Below, one piece after another: positions 37,401 through 49,400 of a stretch of DNA of 64,000 nucleotides; position 1 is the first letter of the stretch, and every line of letters starts with the position of its first letter. The stretch comes from Acanthacorydalis orientalis (taxonomy: Eukaryota; Arthropoda; Insecta; Megaloptera; Corydalidae): NCBI GenBank assembly GCA_034766995.1, contig CM068325.1:6680274-6744273 (forward strand), given 5' to 3'. A program made the translations under genes and the position numbers. The notes under the pieces are model-generated. The model worked only from the letters and a program-made list of their open reading frames with translations. It did no database searches and was not told the origin of the DNA.

Positions 37401-40400
37401 AGATTTGTCCTCTATTCTTCCGCCCTGGACTCTAATCCGGAATTCCAGACGTTCCCTAATACAATTCCATGGATCGCCCGCTGACGAAACTTGAAAAAAA
37501 ACGACCCGGACCCTCTCTAAAATCGTTCCACCCGCCAGGGGATACTCGGCGACCTGTTCCCGGGCGTCGTGCTGCCGGAACAGGACTACGGCGACCTGCA
37601 GAACGCGATCGAACACTCGATGGAGGCGCTCGGCGTCCAGAAGGAGCCGTGCCAGATCCGCAAGGTCCTCCAGCTGTACGAGACGATGATCGTCCGGTGG
37701 GGGGTCATGCTCGTCGGCCCGACGGGCGGCGGGAAGACGACAGTCCTGAAGGTGAGGCCGCCGCTCGCGCTCGAGTCGGACGCGGCGCGACTTGTGAGAT
37801 CCCGACCGTCCCGCAGATCCTCGAGAGGTCGCTGAACAAGCTGTACGACGACGGCGTCGACGGTTCGTTCTACCGGCCGGTCCACAAGTATATCCTGAAC
37901 CCGAAATCCGTGACGCTCGGCGAGCTGTACGGGGAGGTCAACGCGTTCTCGCTGGAGTGGCGCGACGGGTTGCTGGGGATTATGGTCAGGACTGCGGTGC
38001 AGGTACGTGGATAGACAGGGATGTCGAGATCCGATCGATGCACGACCCGTTCGGGACGTTCCAGTGCACGAAAGACGACCACCAGTGGGTCATATGCGAC
38101 GGGCCGGTCGACGCCGTGTGGATCGAGAACCTGAACACGGTCCTGGATGACAACAAGATGCTCTGTTTGGCGAACTCCGAACGGATCAAGCTGACGCCGT
38201 ACGTCCACATGCTGTTCGAGGTCCAGGATCTGGCGCAAGCGTCGCCGGCGACCGTGAGTTTGAATCCCTGTTTCTCATCTGATCACGGTTTTGTCTATCT
38301 TGAGTCTGGATGTTTGTCCCGAAACTCGAGCATTAAAAAGTATGAACTATCAAGGTTCAGTTCCTTAGATTGTCAGGATCTCGAGTCTTCATCCTGTTTC
38401 AGGTCCAGGATCTGACCCAAACATCTCTTGAAACTGTGAGCCGAATCCCAGTTTCTCATCTTATCGGTTGATTGTCGTAGGAACTGATTCGATTTTCAGA
38501 ATATTTGAATTTTAATTGAGTCTGTGACTGTATCCTGGACCTGCTGCTTCGTACACACTTTCCACGAACCTCTGACCCCGTTCTCAGCCCTGAATACTCG
38601 TTTATCGGACCCGTCTGTTCGATTCATGAAGAGATGGTCGCGTTTTCTGAACAGTAGCGTTCGGTTTAGGGGCTGTGCGTTCAGATCCCAATACTGTTGG
38701 TTTGAAACTGGAACCGTCTTCCAGTTAGTCCAAGGGAACCATCGATTCTGGACTTGTAGCTACGACTGATTGCGTATTTTCGGACTCGGATGTCGATTCG
38801 GAGTCAGCGGCGTCGCCTGTAGGAATTTGGTGCGAATTTCAGGTTCCATTGAGAGTCAACCCAACTCGATTAGATCTATGGACTTCTTTTCGATCGTGTG
38901 TCTCGATTCCAAGTGTACGGGTTCCTGAAAACGCGAATCCATTCTGGATACCAGATTTAATTCTTCGTTTTTCGAGATTCCAAGCTCATTTCTTGAAATT
39001 CCATGATCGACATTCGACAATCTATCCAGCACATCTATGTTCCAGGATTATATCTTGGTTCCTGTGACTCTATTTGTGATTACAAAGCTTCTACCCCATT
39101 CAAGCTTCGATTATTCTAATTTTTAGCAATTTTCTGATTCTTCCTCTCAGTTTTCTGCGATTCCAAGCTAATTTCTTGGAATTCCATGGTCATTTTTCAA
39201 CAATTTAGCTAGCACAACTATATTTTAGGATTCTATCTTTGATCCTGCTTCTCTATTTGCGATTACAAAGCTTCTACCCCATTCAAGCTTCGATTATTCT
39301 AATTTTTAGCAATTTACTGATTCTTCCTCTCAGTTTTCTGCGATTCCAAGATGATTTCTTGGAATTCCATGGTCATTTTTCAACAATTTAGCTATAAAAC
39401 TATATTTTAGGATTCTACCTTTAATCCTGCTTCTCTATTTGCGATTACAAAGCTTCTGCTCGATTCAAGCTTCAATTATTCTAATTTTTAGCAATTTACT
39501 GACTCTTCCTCTCAGTTTTCTGCGATTCCAAGCTGATTTCTTGGAATTTCATTATCGAATTTTGACAATCTAGCTGGCACAACTATGTTTAAGTGTTCTA
39601 TCTTTAATCTGGTGACTCTGTTTGTGATTAAGAAGCTTCTGCTCGATTCAAGCTTCGATTATTCTAATTTTTAGCAATTTTCTGATTCTTCCTCTCATTT
39701 TTCTGCTATTCCAAGTTAAGTTCCTGGAATTCCATGGTCATTTTTCAACAATTTAGCTATTAAACTATATTTTAGGATTCTATCTTTAATCCTGCTTCTC
39801 TATTTGCGATTACAAAGCTTCTACCCCATTCAAGCTTCGATTATTCTAATTTTTAGCAATTTTCTGATTCTTTCTCTCAGTTTTCTGCGATTCCAAGCTA
39901 ATTTCTTGGAATTCCATGATCGACTTTTGACAATCTAGCTGGCACAACTATGTCTAAGTGTTCTATCTTTAATCTGGTGACTTTGTTTTTGATTAAGAAG
40001 CTTCTACCCCATTCAAGCTTCGATTATTCTAATTTTTAGCAATTTTCTGATTCTTCCTCTCAGTTTTCTGCGATTCCAAGCTAATTTCTTGGAATTCCAT
40101 GATCGACTTTTGACAATCTAGCTGGCACAACTATGTCTAAGTGTTCTATCTTTAATCTGGTGACTTTGTTTTTGATTAAGAAGCTTCTGCTCAATTCAAG
40201 CTTCGATTATTCTAATTTTTAGCAATTTTCTGATTTTTCCTCTCAGTTCTCTACGATTCCAAGCTGATCTCCTGGCATTCCATGATCGAATTTTGACAAT
40301 CTAGCTGGCACAACTATGCTTAAGTGTTCTATCATTAATCTGGAGACTCTGTTTGTGATTAAGAAGCTTCTGTTTAATTCAAGCTTCGATTTTTCTAATT

Positions 40401-43400
40401 ATTAGCAATTTACTGATTTTTCCTCTCAGTTACCTGCGATTCCAAGCCGATTTCATGGAATTCCATGTTCGACTTTTGACAATATAGCTGGCACAACTAT
40501 GTTTAAGTGTTCTATCTTTAATCTGGTGACTCTGTTTGTGATTAAGAAGCTTCTGCTCGATTCAAGCTTCGATTATTCTAATTTTTGGCAATTTTCTGAT
40601 TTTTCCTCTCAGTTCTCTACGATTCCAAGCTGATTTCCTGGAATTCCATGATCGAATTTTGACAATCTAGCTGGCACAACTATGCTTAAGTGTTTTATCA
40701 TTAATCTGGAGACTCTGTTTGTGATTAAGAAGCTTCTGCTTAATTCAAGCTTCGATTTTTCTAATTTATAGCAATTTACTGATTTTTCCTCTCAGTTACC
40801 TGCGATTCCAAGCTGATTTCCTGGAATTCCATGATCGATTTTTGATAACCTAGCTAGCACAACTGTGTCTCTACAACTGTGTCATGTTTCTACCTCTGAT
40901 ATGCGACTCTATTTTCGATTACAAAGCTTCCACGCTGATTCAGAGCGGATTTCGATGCCGTTTTTCGGTGACTCTGTCCTCCCCTTTCTTCCCACGACCG
41001 ACGCCCGGACTATCGGAGTCTAAACTGCAAATATCGGCCGGTTGTACTCGCCTGTCACTGTGTTCCAGGTGAGTCGATGCGGGATGGTCTACATCGACGC
41101 CGACGAGTTGAAATGGATGCCGTACGTGAAGACCTGGATCTCGAAATTCCCAGAAGATTTCCTCCACGAGGACCTGAAGAAATTCATGATCGATCTGTTC
41201 GGCCAGTACGTGGAGGACGCTTTCGTGTTCATCAGTAAGCGGTGCGAGCAGGTCATCAATCAGGTAATCGACCGGCGCGACGGGGCGGCCGAACCCTCCC
41301 CTCGAACGACCGGACCCTCGCGGTCGGTTCCAGGTCGACGTGAGCAAGGCGGCGATGATGTGCGGCCTGATCGAGAGCATCCTGCTCGAGCCGCTCGCGC
41401 TCGACAAGAACATGGACCGCAAGCGGCTGCAGGCGACGCTCTGCCAGGCGTTCCTGTTCGCGCTGCTCTGGTGCCTCGGCGGGAACCTGTCCGACGGGAC
41501 GCGCGCGTTCTACGAGACGTACGTGAAGGAGAAGTTCGGCGAGCACCCGCTCGTCCCGTTCCCGAACGTACCGGACCTGTGGGGCGCGTACGTGAGCGTG
41601 ACGGCGCGCGGGTTCGAGTCGTGGACGCGGATCATGCCCGAGTTCGTGTACAATCCGGAGCTGCCGTTCTTCGACCTGATCGTGCCGACGCTCGACACGC
41701 TGCGGTTCGGGTACATCATGGAGAAGTTGATCACGGTCAACTATCCGGTCATGATCACGGGCGGAACAGGTGAGCGAGCGAGCGAGCGCGCGATGTCCAG
41801 CTGTCGGCCGGGGCCTCGACTGGGACGACTCGTCGTCGTCTCCGTTTGATTTCCGGACTTGCGTTCCGGATTCATGGAATTCTCGATTCAATCGTGATTC
41901 TGTATTGACGATTTAGGCCCTCTGGGCTGGATTTAGGGCCTCTGTTTGATACTCTCGATGTCACGATTAAACGTTCAGACGATCTGATTTCCAATTTGTA
42001 CACTTTTCTGATTTTTTTTTTGAGCTGGGAGACGATTATTGTAAAATCTCTAAAAATCACTCGGATGTGTGTGTGTGTGAGTAGTGAGTTGAGAAGAGTG
42101 CGTTGAGAAGAGTGCGTTGAGAAGAGTGCGTTGGGAGGCGTGCGTTAAGAGGCGTGCGTTGAGAGGTGTGGGTTAAGAAGAGTGCGTTGAGAAGCGTGCG
42201 TTGGGAGGCGTGCGTTGGGAGGCGTGCGTTGAGAGGCGTGCGTTAAGAGGTGTGCTTTGATTTGCGTGCGTTGAGAGGCGTGCGTTGAGAGGCGTGCGTT
42301 GAGAGGCGTGCGTTGAGAGGCGTGCGTTGAGAGGCGTGCGTTGGGAGGCGTGCGTTGAGGCGTGCGTTGAGAGGCGTGCATTGGGAGGCGTGCGTTGAGA
42401 GGCGTGCTTTGTGAGGCGTGCGTTGAGAGGCGTGCGTTGAGAGGCGTCCGTTGAGAGGCGTCCGTTGAGAGGCGTGCGTTGAGGCGTGCGTTGAGGCGTG
42501 CGTTGAGAGGCGTGCGTTGAGAGGCGTGCGTTGAGAGGCGTGCGTTGAGAGGTGTGCGTTGAGAGGTGTGCTTCGAAAAGTGTGCTTTGAGAGATGTGAG
42601 TTTTACAAATAGTGGATTCTGTTTGCCGATTGTGGATATATGATAAACTATTTACATACAACTAGGATTCGAGATCTCTAGTTTATATTTCTGAGCTCTT
42701 AATTCGATCCACATGCCTTCCTTTCCGTTCATAGCCCTTCAAGATTCGATCTTTCGACATTCAGCTACAATTCGTGGAATTCTAGCCTATACTCTGAATC
42801 TATATCATCGATCTCGGCCATTTATATGCTATCTGGGAACACTAGTTTGTGTCTTCGAGGCGTCGACTCGATCCATAGACCCTTCTTTCTGTTTATAATC
42901 TCTCTAGATTCGTTTTATGGACTTTTAACTACGATTCGTGGAATTCTAGCCTGTATTATGAATCTATATCATCAATCTTGTCCGTCAACGTGCGATCTAG
43001 AGGCTCTAGTCTGTATCTTTGTGGAATTAACTCGGTCCACAAGCATTCCTTTCTGTTTATAACCTTTCTAGTTTGGATTTATGGACTCTTACCTTCAATT
43101 CCTGGAATTCTAGCCCATACTCTGAATCTATATCATCAATCATGTCCGTCTATGTGCGATCTAGGATCTCTAGATTATATCTTCGAGGCGTTAACTCGAT
43201 CCATAGGCATTCCTTCCTGTTCACAATCTTTCAAGCTTCGATTTTGATCCCTGGAACTCAAACCACGACGCATGCGAGTGTCCATATTCGATTATGGTGC
43301 TCGGTCGTCTGTACAGGACGTCCTTTTCCTGATCAGGCACTCAAGATTATATCCTCGAAGTCCCGCTTCAATCCACAGACCCATCTCTCATGTTTTTGTT

Positions 43401-46400
43401 TCGATTCTTCCGGCTTTACTCCAACTGTTCGGTTTCTAGCTTCGCTTATCGTCTATCCCGGACTCAAACCCTATTTTCAACCTCCTGTTCGTATTCTGGA
43501 CACCTTAGTACGATCCGCACGCTTACTCTCGGTCCGCGCCTCCTTTCAATCTCGACGGTGCTCGATTCTTGCGGTCCCTGCTCAGATTCTGGAACTGTTT
43601 GATCGAACCTGGAAGTCTGGTCCACATTCTGGCCGCACTGATGAACGCCTACTTCGATCCGGAAGTCTGTCTTCTGTCTATACTCTTTTTGTTTCGATTC
43701 TTCCGACTTTGCATCAACTGTTCGGTTCCTAGCTTCGCTTATCGTCGATCCCGGACTCAAACCCTATTTTCAACCTCCTGTTCGTATTCTGGACACCTTA
43801 GTACGATCCGCACGCTTACTCTCGGTCCGCGCCTTCTTTCAATCTCGACGGTGCTCGATTCTTGCGGTCTCTGCTCAGATTCTGGAACAGTTTGATCGAA
43901 CCTGGAAGTCTAGTCCGCATACTGGCCTCACTAGTGAACGCCTACTTCGATCTAGAAGTCTGTTTTTCTGTCTATACTCTTTTTGTTTCGATTTATGTTT
44001 CTTTCTGCGGTTGCATGGAGACGTTTCAGGAATCCTGGACGTCCTGTTTTAATCCTATTACATCCCCGGGCCTCTGTTTCACTCTAAATCCGCTCCAGAG
44101 TCCGGAAACGGTCCCCAGTCGGGCACGTTTTCAGTTTTGTCCGCCGCGTTCGGTCGGGATCGTTGAGTTTTCCGCACGTTCCAGGCGTCGGCAAGTCGAT
44201 CATCGCGAAGAGCGTGCTGAACAAGCTGTCCGGCCTCGACACGTTCGTGCCGGTCACGCTGAACTTCTCCGCGCAGACGAGCAGCACGCGGACGCAGGAG
44301 ATACTCGAGCTGAAGCTCGAGAAGCGGCGCAAGACGCTGCTCGGCGCGCCGTTCGGGAAGAAGGTGGTCGTGTTCGTCGACGACGTCAACATGCCGAAGC
44401 TCGAGACGTACGGCGCGCAGCCGCCCATCGAGCTGCTGAGGTAACGGCGGCGGGTTGTGGACGGGAGGAAGGGGAGATGATCGATCGATCGACTCTCGAG
44501 CCGATTTTCCAGACAGTACCTCGACTTCGGCGGCTTCTACGACAGGCACAAGCTGTTCTGGAAGGACATCGTCGACGTGATACTGACGTGCGCGTGCGCG
44601 CCGCCCGGAGGCGGCCGCAACCCGCTGACGCCGCGGTTCGTCAGGCATTTCGGGATGCTCGCGATCCCCGAGCCGACCGAATCGTCGATGAAGACCATCT
44701 TCAAGGTAGAATCCCGTCGAGGACGGTCCCGCTGTCTCTCTCTCCTCGTTCCGGATGAATCGGACGCGGCCGCTATGTTCGCAGGCGATCATGGCCGGCT
44801 TCCTGGACGATTTCTCGGAGCAGGTCCGCGCGCTAGGCGTTCCGATGGTGAACGCCGCCGTCGAGATCTACGAGCGGATCGCGCTCGACCTGCTGCCGAC
44901 GCCGACGAAATCGCACTACGTGTTCAACCTGAGGGACCTGTCGAAGTGCATCCAGGGCGTGCTCCAGGCCGACTCGGGGACGATGCGCGACTCGGTCACG
45001 ATGCTAAGGTCCGTATCGACGTTCTCCCGGACCGTGCGCTTCTCGGAAGCCCGACGGACAGGTCGAGTCCGGTCTTAGGGGTTGATTTTTGCGAATTGAC
45101 CCGATCGTTCCGGGATTCCGGTTTCGGAACGCATTCGAACCTGGAACGTGTGTTCCAGCTTTCATTTCAAGCTTGGCTCGCTGTTTCTGGTTCGAATGTG
45201 GAAGTCGAACGGGTTTCCAGTTCCCTTTGCGGATTTCTCGGCGATTGAGGGTCGATTCCTTCGAATTCCTGGAAGTAACTTCGAAGATCTAACTGGGGTC
45301 ATGGAAGAATTCGTTTCAGTCGCACGTGCAGGGGCTCTGTTCTCGATTTATAAGCCTTCGACGATCTTCAAACTGTCTGGAATTTCGATTTAAGGTTTTA
45401 AAATCTGTTTCTTAGGAGTTTTCAGTGCTTTTTCTTCGATTTTTGGCGATTTTAAGCTCATTTGTATGAACTGAAGGCTCGTTTTTTTCAAAATCTAGCT
45501 TCTATTCAGGAACTGTAACTCTGTTTAAGGTCTCGGATCTCCTCCGAGTGACTCTATTTGCAACCCACAAGACTTCCACGATGATTAAATAATTTGGAAC
45601 TTCGATTCCATATTTTAAATTCAGTGTTTAAACAATTTCCAGTCCTTTTACTCCATTTACACAGCTTCTAAGCTTATTTTTTTAGTAAGGCTCGTTTTTC
45701 TTCAAAATCAAGCTTCTGTTCTGGAACTTTAACTCAGTTTAAGGTCTCGAATCTTCTCCGAGTGACTTTATATACAATCTACAAGACTTCCACGATGATT
45801 AAATGATTTTTAACATCTACTTCATGTTTCAAATCCAGTGTTTAAACAGTTTCCAGTCCTTTTATTCCATTTACAGCGCTTCTAAGCTTATTTTTTTAGT
45901 AAGGCTCGTTTTTCTTCAAAATCAAGCTTCTGTTCTGGAACTATTACTCTGTTTAAGGTCTCGAATCTTCTCCAAGTGACTCTATATGCAATCCACAAGA
46001 CTTCCACGATGATTAAATAATTTTTAACATCTACTTCATGTTTCAAATCCAGTGTTTAAACAGTTTCCAGTCCTTTTATTCCATTTACACAGCTTCTGAG
46101 CTGATTTTTTTAGTAAGGCTCGTTTTTCTTCAAAATCAAGCTTCTGTTCTTAAACTATTACTCTGTTTAAGGTCTCGAATCTTCTCCGAGTGACTCTATT
46201 TGAAATTCACAAGACTTCCACGATGATTAAATAGTTTGGAACTACGACTCCATGTTTTGAATTCAGTGTTTAAACAATTTCCAGTCCTTTTTCTTGATTT
46301 ACACAGCTTCCGAGCTTATTTTTTTTAGTAGGGCTCGTTTTTCTTCAAAATCAAGCTTCTGTTCTGGAACTGTAACTCAGTTTAAGGTCTCGAATCATCT

Positions 46401-49400
46401 CCGAGTGACTCTATTTGCAATTCACAAGACTTCCACGATGATTAAATAGTTTGGAACTACGACTCCATGTTTTGAATTCAGTGTTTAAACAATTTCCAGT
46501 CCTTTTTCTTGATTTACACAGCTTCTAAGCTTATTTTTTTAGTAAGGCTCGTTTTTCTTCAAAATCAAGCTTCTGTTCTGGAACTATTACTCTGTTTAAG
46601 GTCACGAATCTCCTCCAAGTGACTCTATATGCAATCCAGAAGAATTCCACGATGATTAAATAGTTTGGAACATCGATTCCCTGTTTCATATCCAGTGTTT
46701 AGCAAAGTTCCAGTCCTTTTACTCCATTTACGGCGCTTTTCTATGCTTAATTTGGTTTGTAAGGCTCAATCTTTCAAATTTAGCTTCTGTTCTGGAATCG
46801 TAACTCTGTTTAAGGTCTCGAATCTCCTCCAAGTGACTTTATATACAATCTACAAGACTTCCACGATGATTAAATAATTTGGAATTTCGATTCCATATTT
46901 TAAATTCAGTGTTTAAACAATTTCCAGTCCTTTTACTCCATTTACACAGCGTCTAAGCTTATTTTTTTTGAGTAAGGCTCGTTTTTCTTCAAAGTCTAGC
47001 TTCTGTTCTGGAACTATTACTCTGTTTAAGGTCTCGTATCTTTTCCGAGTGACTCTATATGCAATTCACAAGACTTCCACGATGATTAAATAGTTCAGAA
47101 CTTCGACTCCATGTACTAAATTCAGTGTTTAGCCAATTTCCATGTCTTTTACTCCATTTACAACGCTTTTCTATGCTTAATTTGGTTTGTAAGGCACAAT
47201 CTTTCAAATCTAGCTTCTGTTCTGGAATTTTATCACTGTTTAAGATCTCGAATCTTCTCCAAGTGACTCTATATGCAATTCACAAGTCTTCCACGATGAT
47301 TAAATAATTTTTAACATCTATTCCATGTTTTGAATCCAGTGATTAACAAATTTCCAGTCCTTTTACTCCGTTTATAGCGCTTCTAAGCTTATTTTTCTAT
47401 TAAGGCTCGATTTTGTAAAATCTACCTCAAGACCTGGAACTATTACTTGTGTGCTAGGACTCCAATCTTCTCCGAGCGGCTCGATTTGCAATTCACAAGG
47501 CTTCCACGGCGACCGAACGACCTGAAATTTCGATATCGTGTCTGAAAGTTGATCATTCGAAGATGTCCAGTCGTTCTACTCACTTTCCGTCGATCCCCAG
47601 CTCCGTTCTTCGAAGATCCCGCTTCGATTCCGCGACTGGAACCCCATTCGACGGTCCGAGCCGTGACTAGCGGATTCTGTTCTCGTTTGTGGAGCTTTCA
47701 GGCCGGCTTTTGAGATGTTCGGCCGCGGTTGTGTGAATCTAAGGATGTTTCACTTTGACTCTGGAGGTTCTAAGTTCGGCCCTTCGAATTCCGGGCCTCG
47801 GATCTTTGAGATTTCGCTCGATGCGACGCGGACTTCGATCCCGGTTGTCTGGAATCGATTCAGAATCCGAATTCTCTGTTAGATCGATCCGTTGTCATCT
47901 CTGGATCTTCGATTCATCCTGAATTCTCTTCGACAGACTGTTCTACCACGAGTGCCTGCGCGTGTTCCACGACCGTCTCGTCACCGTCGAGGACAAGACG
48001 TACTTCTACCGTCTGCTCCGCGACGTCTGCCAGCGGAACTTCCAGACGCCGGTGCTCGAGCTGCCCGAGACGCCCGTGATCGTGTCGCCGCCGCTGCTGC
48101 TGTTCGGCGACTTCATGGCGCTCGGCACCGAGAAGTTCTACGAGGAGATCAAGGACCTCGATCGGCTGAAGTCGGTGCTGCACGTGAGTCGTCGGACCGG
48201 GGCCCCCCGTCCCGCCGTCGGCGCGTCGCTGATCGCCGTGTCCGTTGTCCGCAGGACTTCCTCGAGGACTACAATCTCGTCACGTCGAAGGACATGAAGC
48301 TGATCTTCTTCATGGACGCCGTCGAGCACTGCGCGAGGCTCGCGCGGATACTGAGGTCGGAGCGCGGGAACGCGCTGCTAGTCGGCGTCAGCGGGATGGG
48401 GAAGCAGACGCTGACGAAGCTAGCGTCGCACATGAACGACGCGAGGTGTGTGACGGCCTGTGACCGTTTCATTCGGTGTGACAGGGCGACGGTTTCTCAT
48501 TATGAGTCCGGTAGAATGGAACGAACGTCGCAGGTCGGGCCGGTAATTTGATTTAGGGTAAACGTCGGGGACACAAGTCGCCGGATCTGTCAAGAATCGA
48601 GCACAGAACCGACCTTTATGGTCTTACTACTCGGACCGTCCTTAATCACAAAACACCTAACAGGTGGGCTGAAAAGTTCGTAGGCTTGCATAGAAAAAAT
48701 TTTTTTTCGATAGAATTTGATTTTATTATTCAATATAGTTCCCTTCGAGGGCGATGCAACGATTATAGCGGTCATACAATTTTTCGATACCATTTTTATA
48801 ATACGGTTTGTCTTTAGCCTCAAAAGTAGGCTTCAGTTTCGGCGATTACCTCTTCATCGGAGCAAAATTTCCGTCCAGCGAGCATCCTCTCGAGGTCTGA
48901 GAACAGAAAAAAGTCGCCGGGGGCCAGATCTGGAGAGTACGGTGGATGCGGAAGCGATTCGAAGCCCGATTCTTGCAATTTCGCCAACGATTTCATCGAT
49001 TTGTGACACGGTGCATTGTCTTGATGAAACGGCACTTTCTTCTTCTTCAAATGAGGCCGCTTTTTCGCGATTTCGTCTTTTAAACGCTCCAATAACGCTA
49101 CGTAATAGTCGCTGTTTATGGTTTTTCCCTTTTTAAGATAGTCAATGAATATTATACCATGAGTATCCCAGAATACTGATGCCAGCCGACTTTTGCGTCT
49201 TTCCACGCTTTGGAGTCGGTTCATCACGTGCAGTCCACTCGGCTGACTGTCGATTGGACTCCGGTGTGAAATGATGGAGCCATGTTTCATCCATCGTCAC
49301 ATATCGACGCGAAAATTCGGATTTATTACGATTGAACAGCTCCGAACACTGCTTAGAATCATCGATTCGTTGTTGTTTTTGGTCGATTGTGAGCCCGCGC

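Noticed and set aside
42145..42661. Minus-strand ORFs rich in [18 protein letters not shown] repeats
   Set aside because: Artefact of the 14-bp minisatellite read in one frame.
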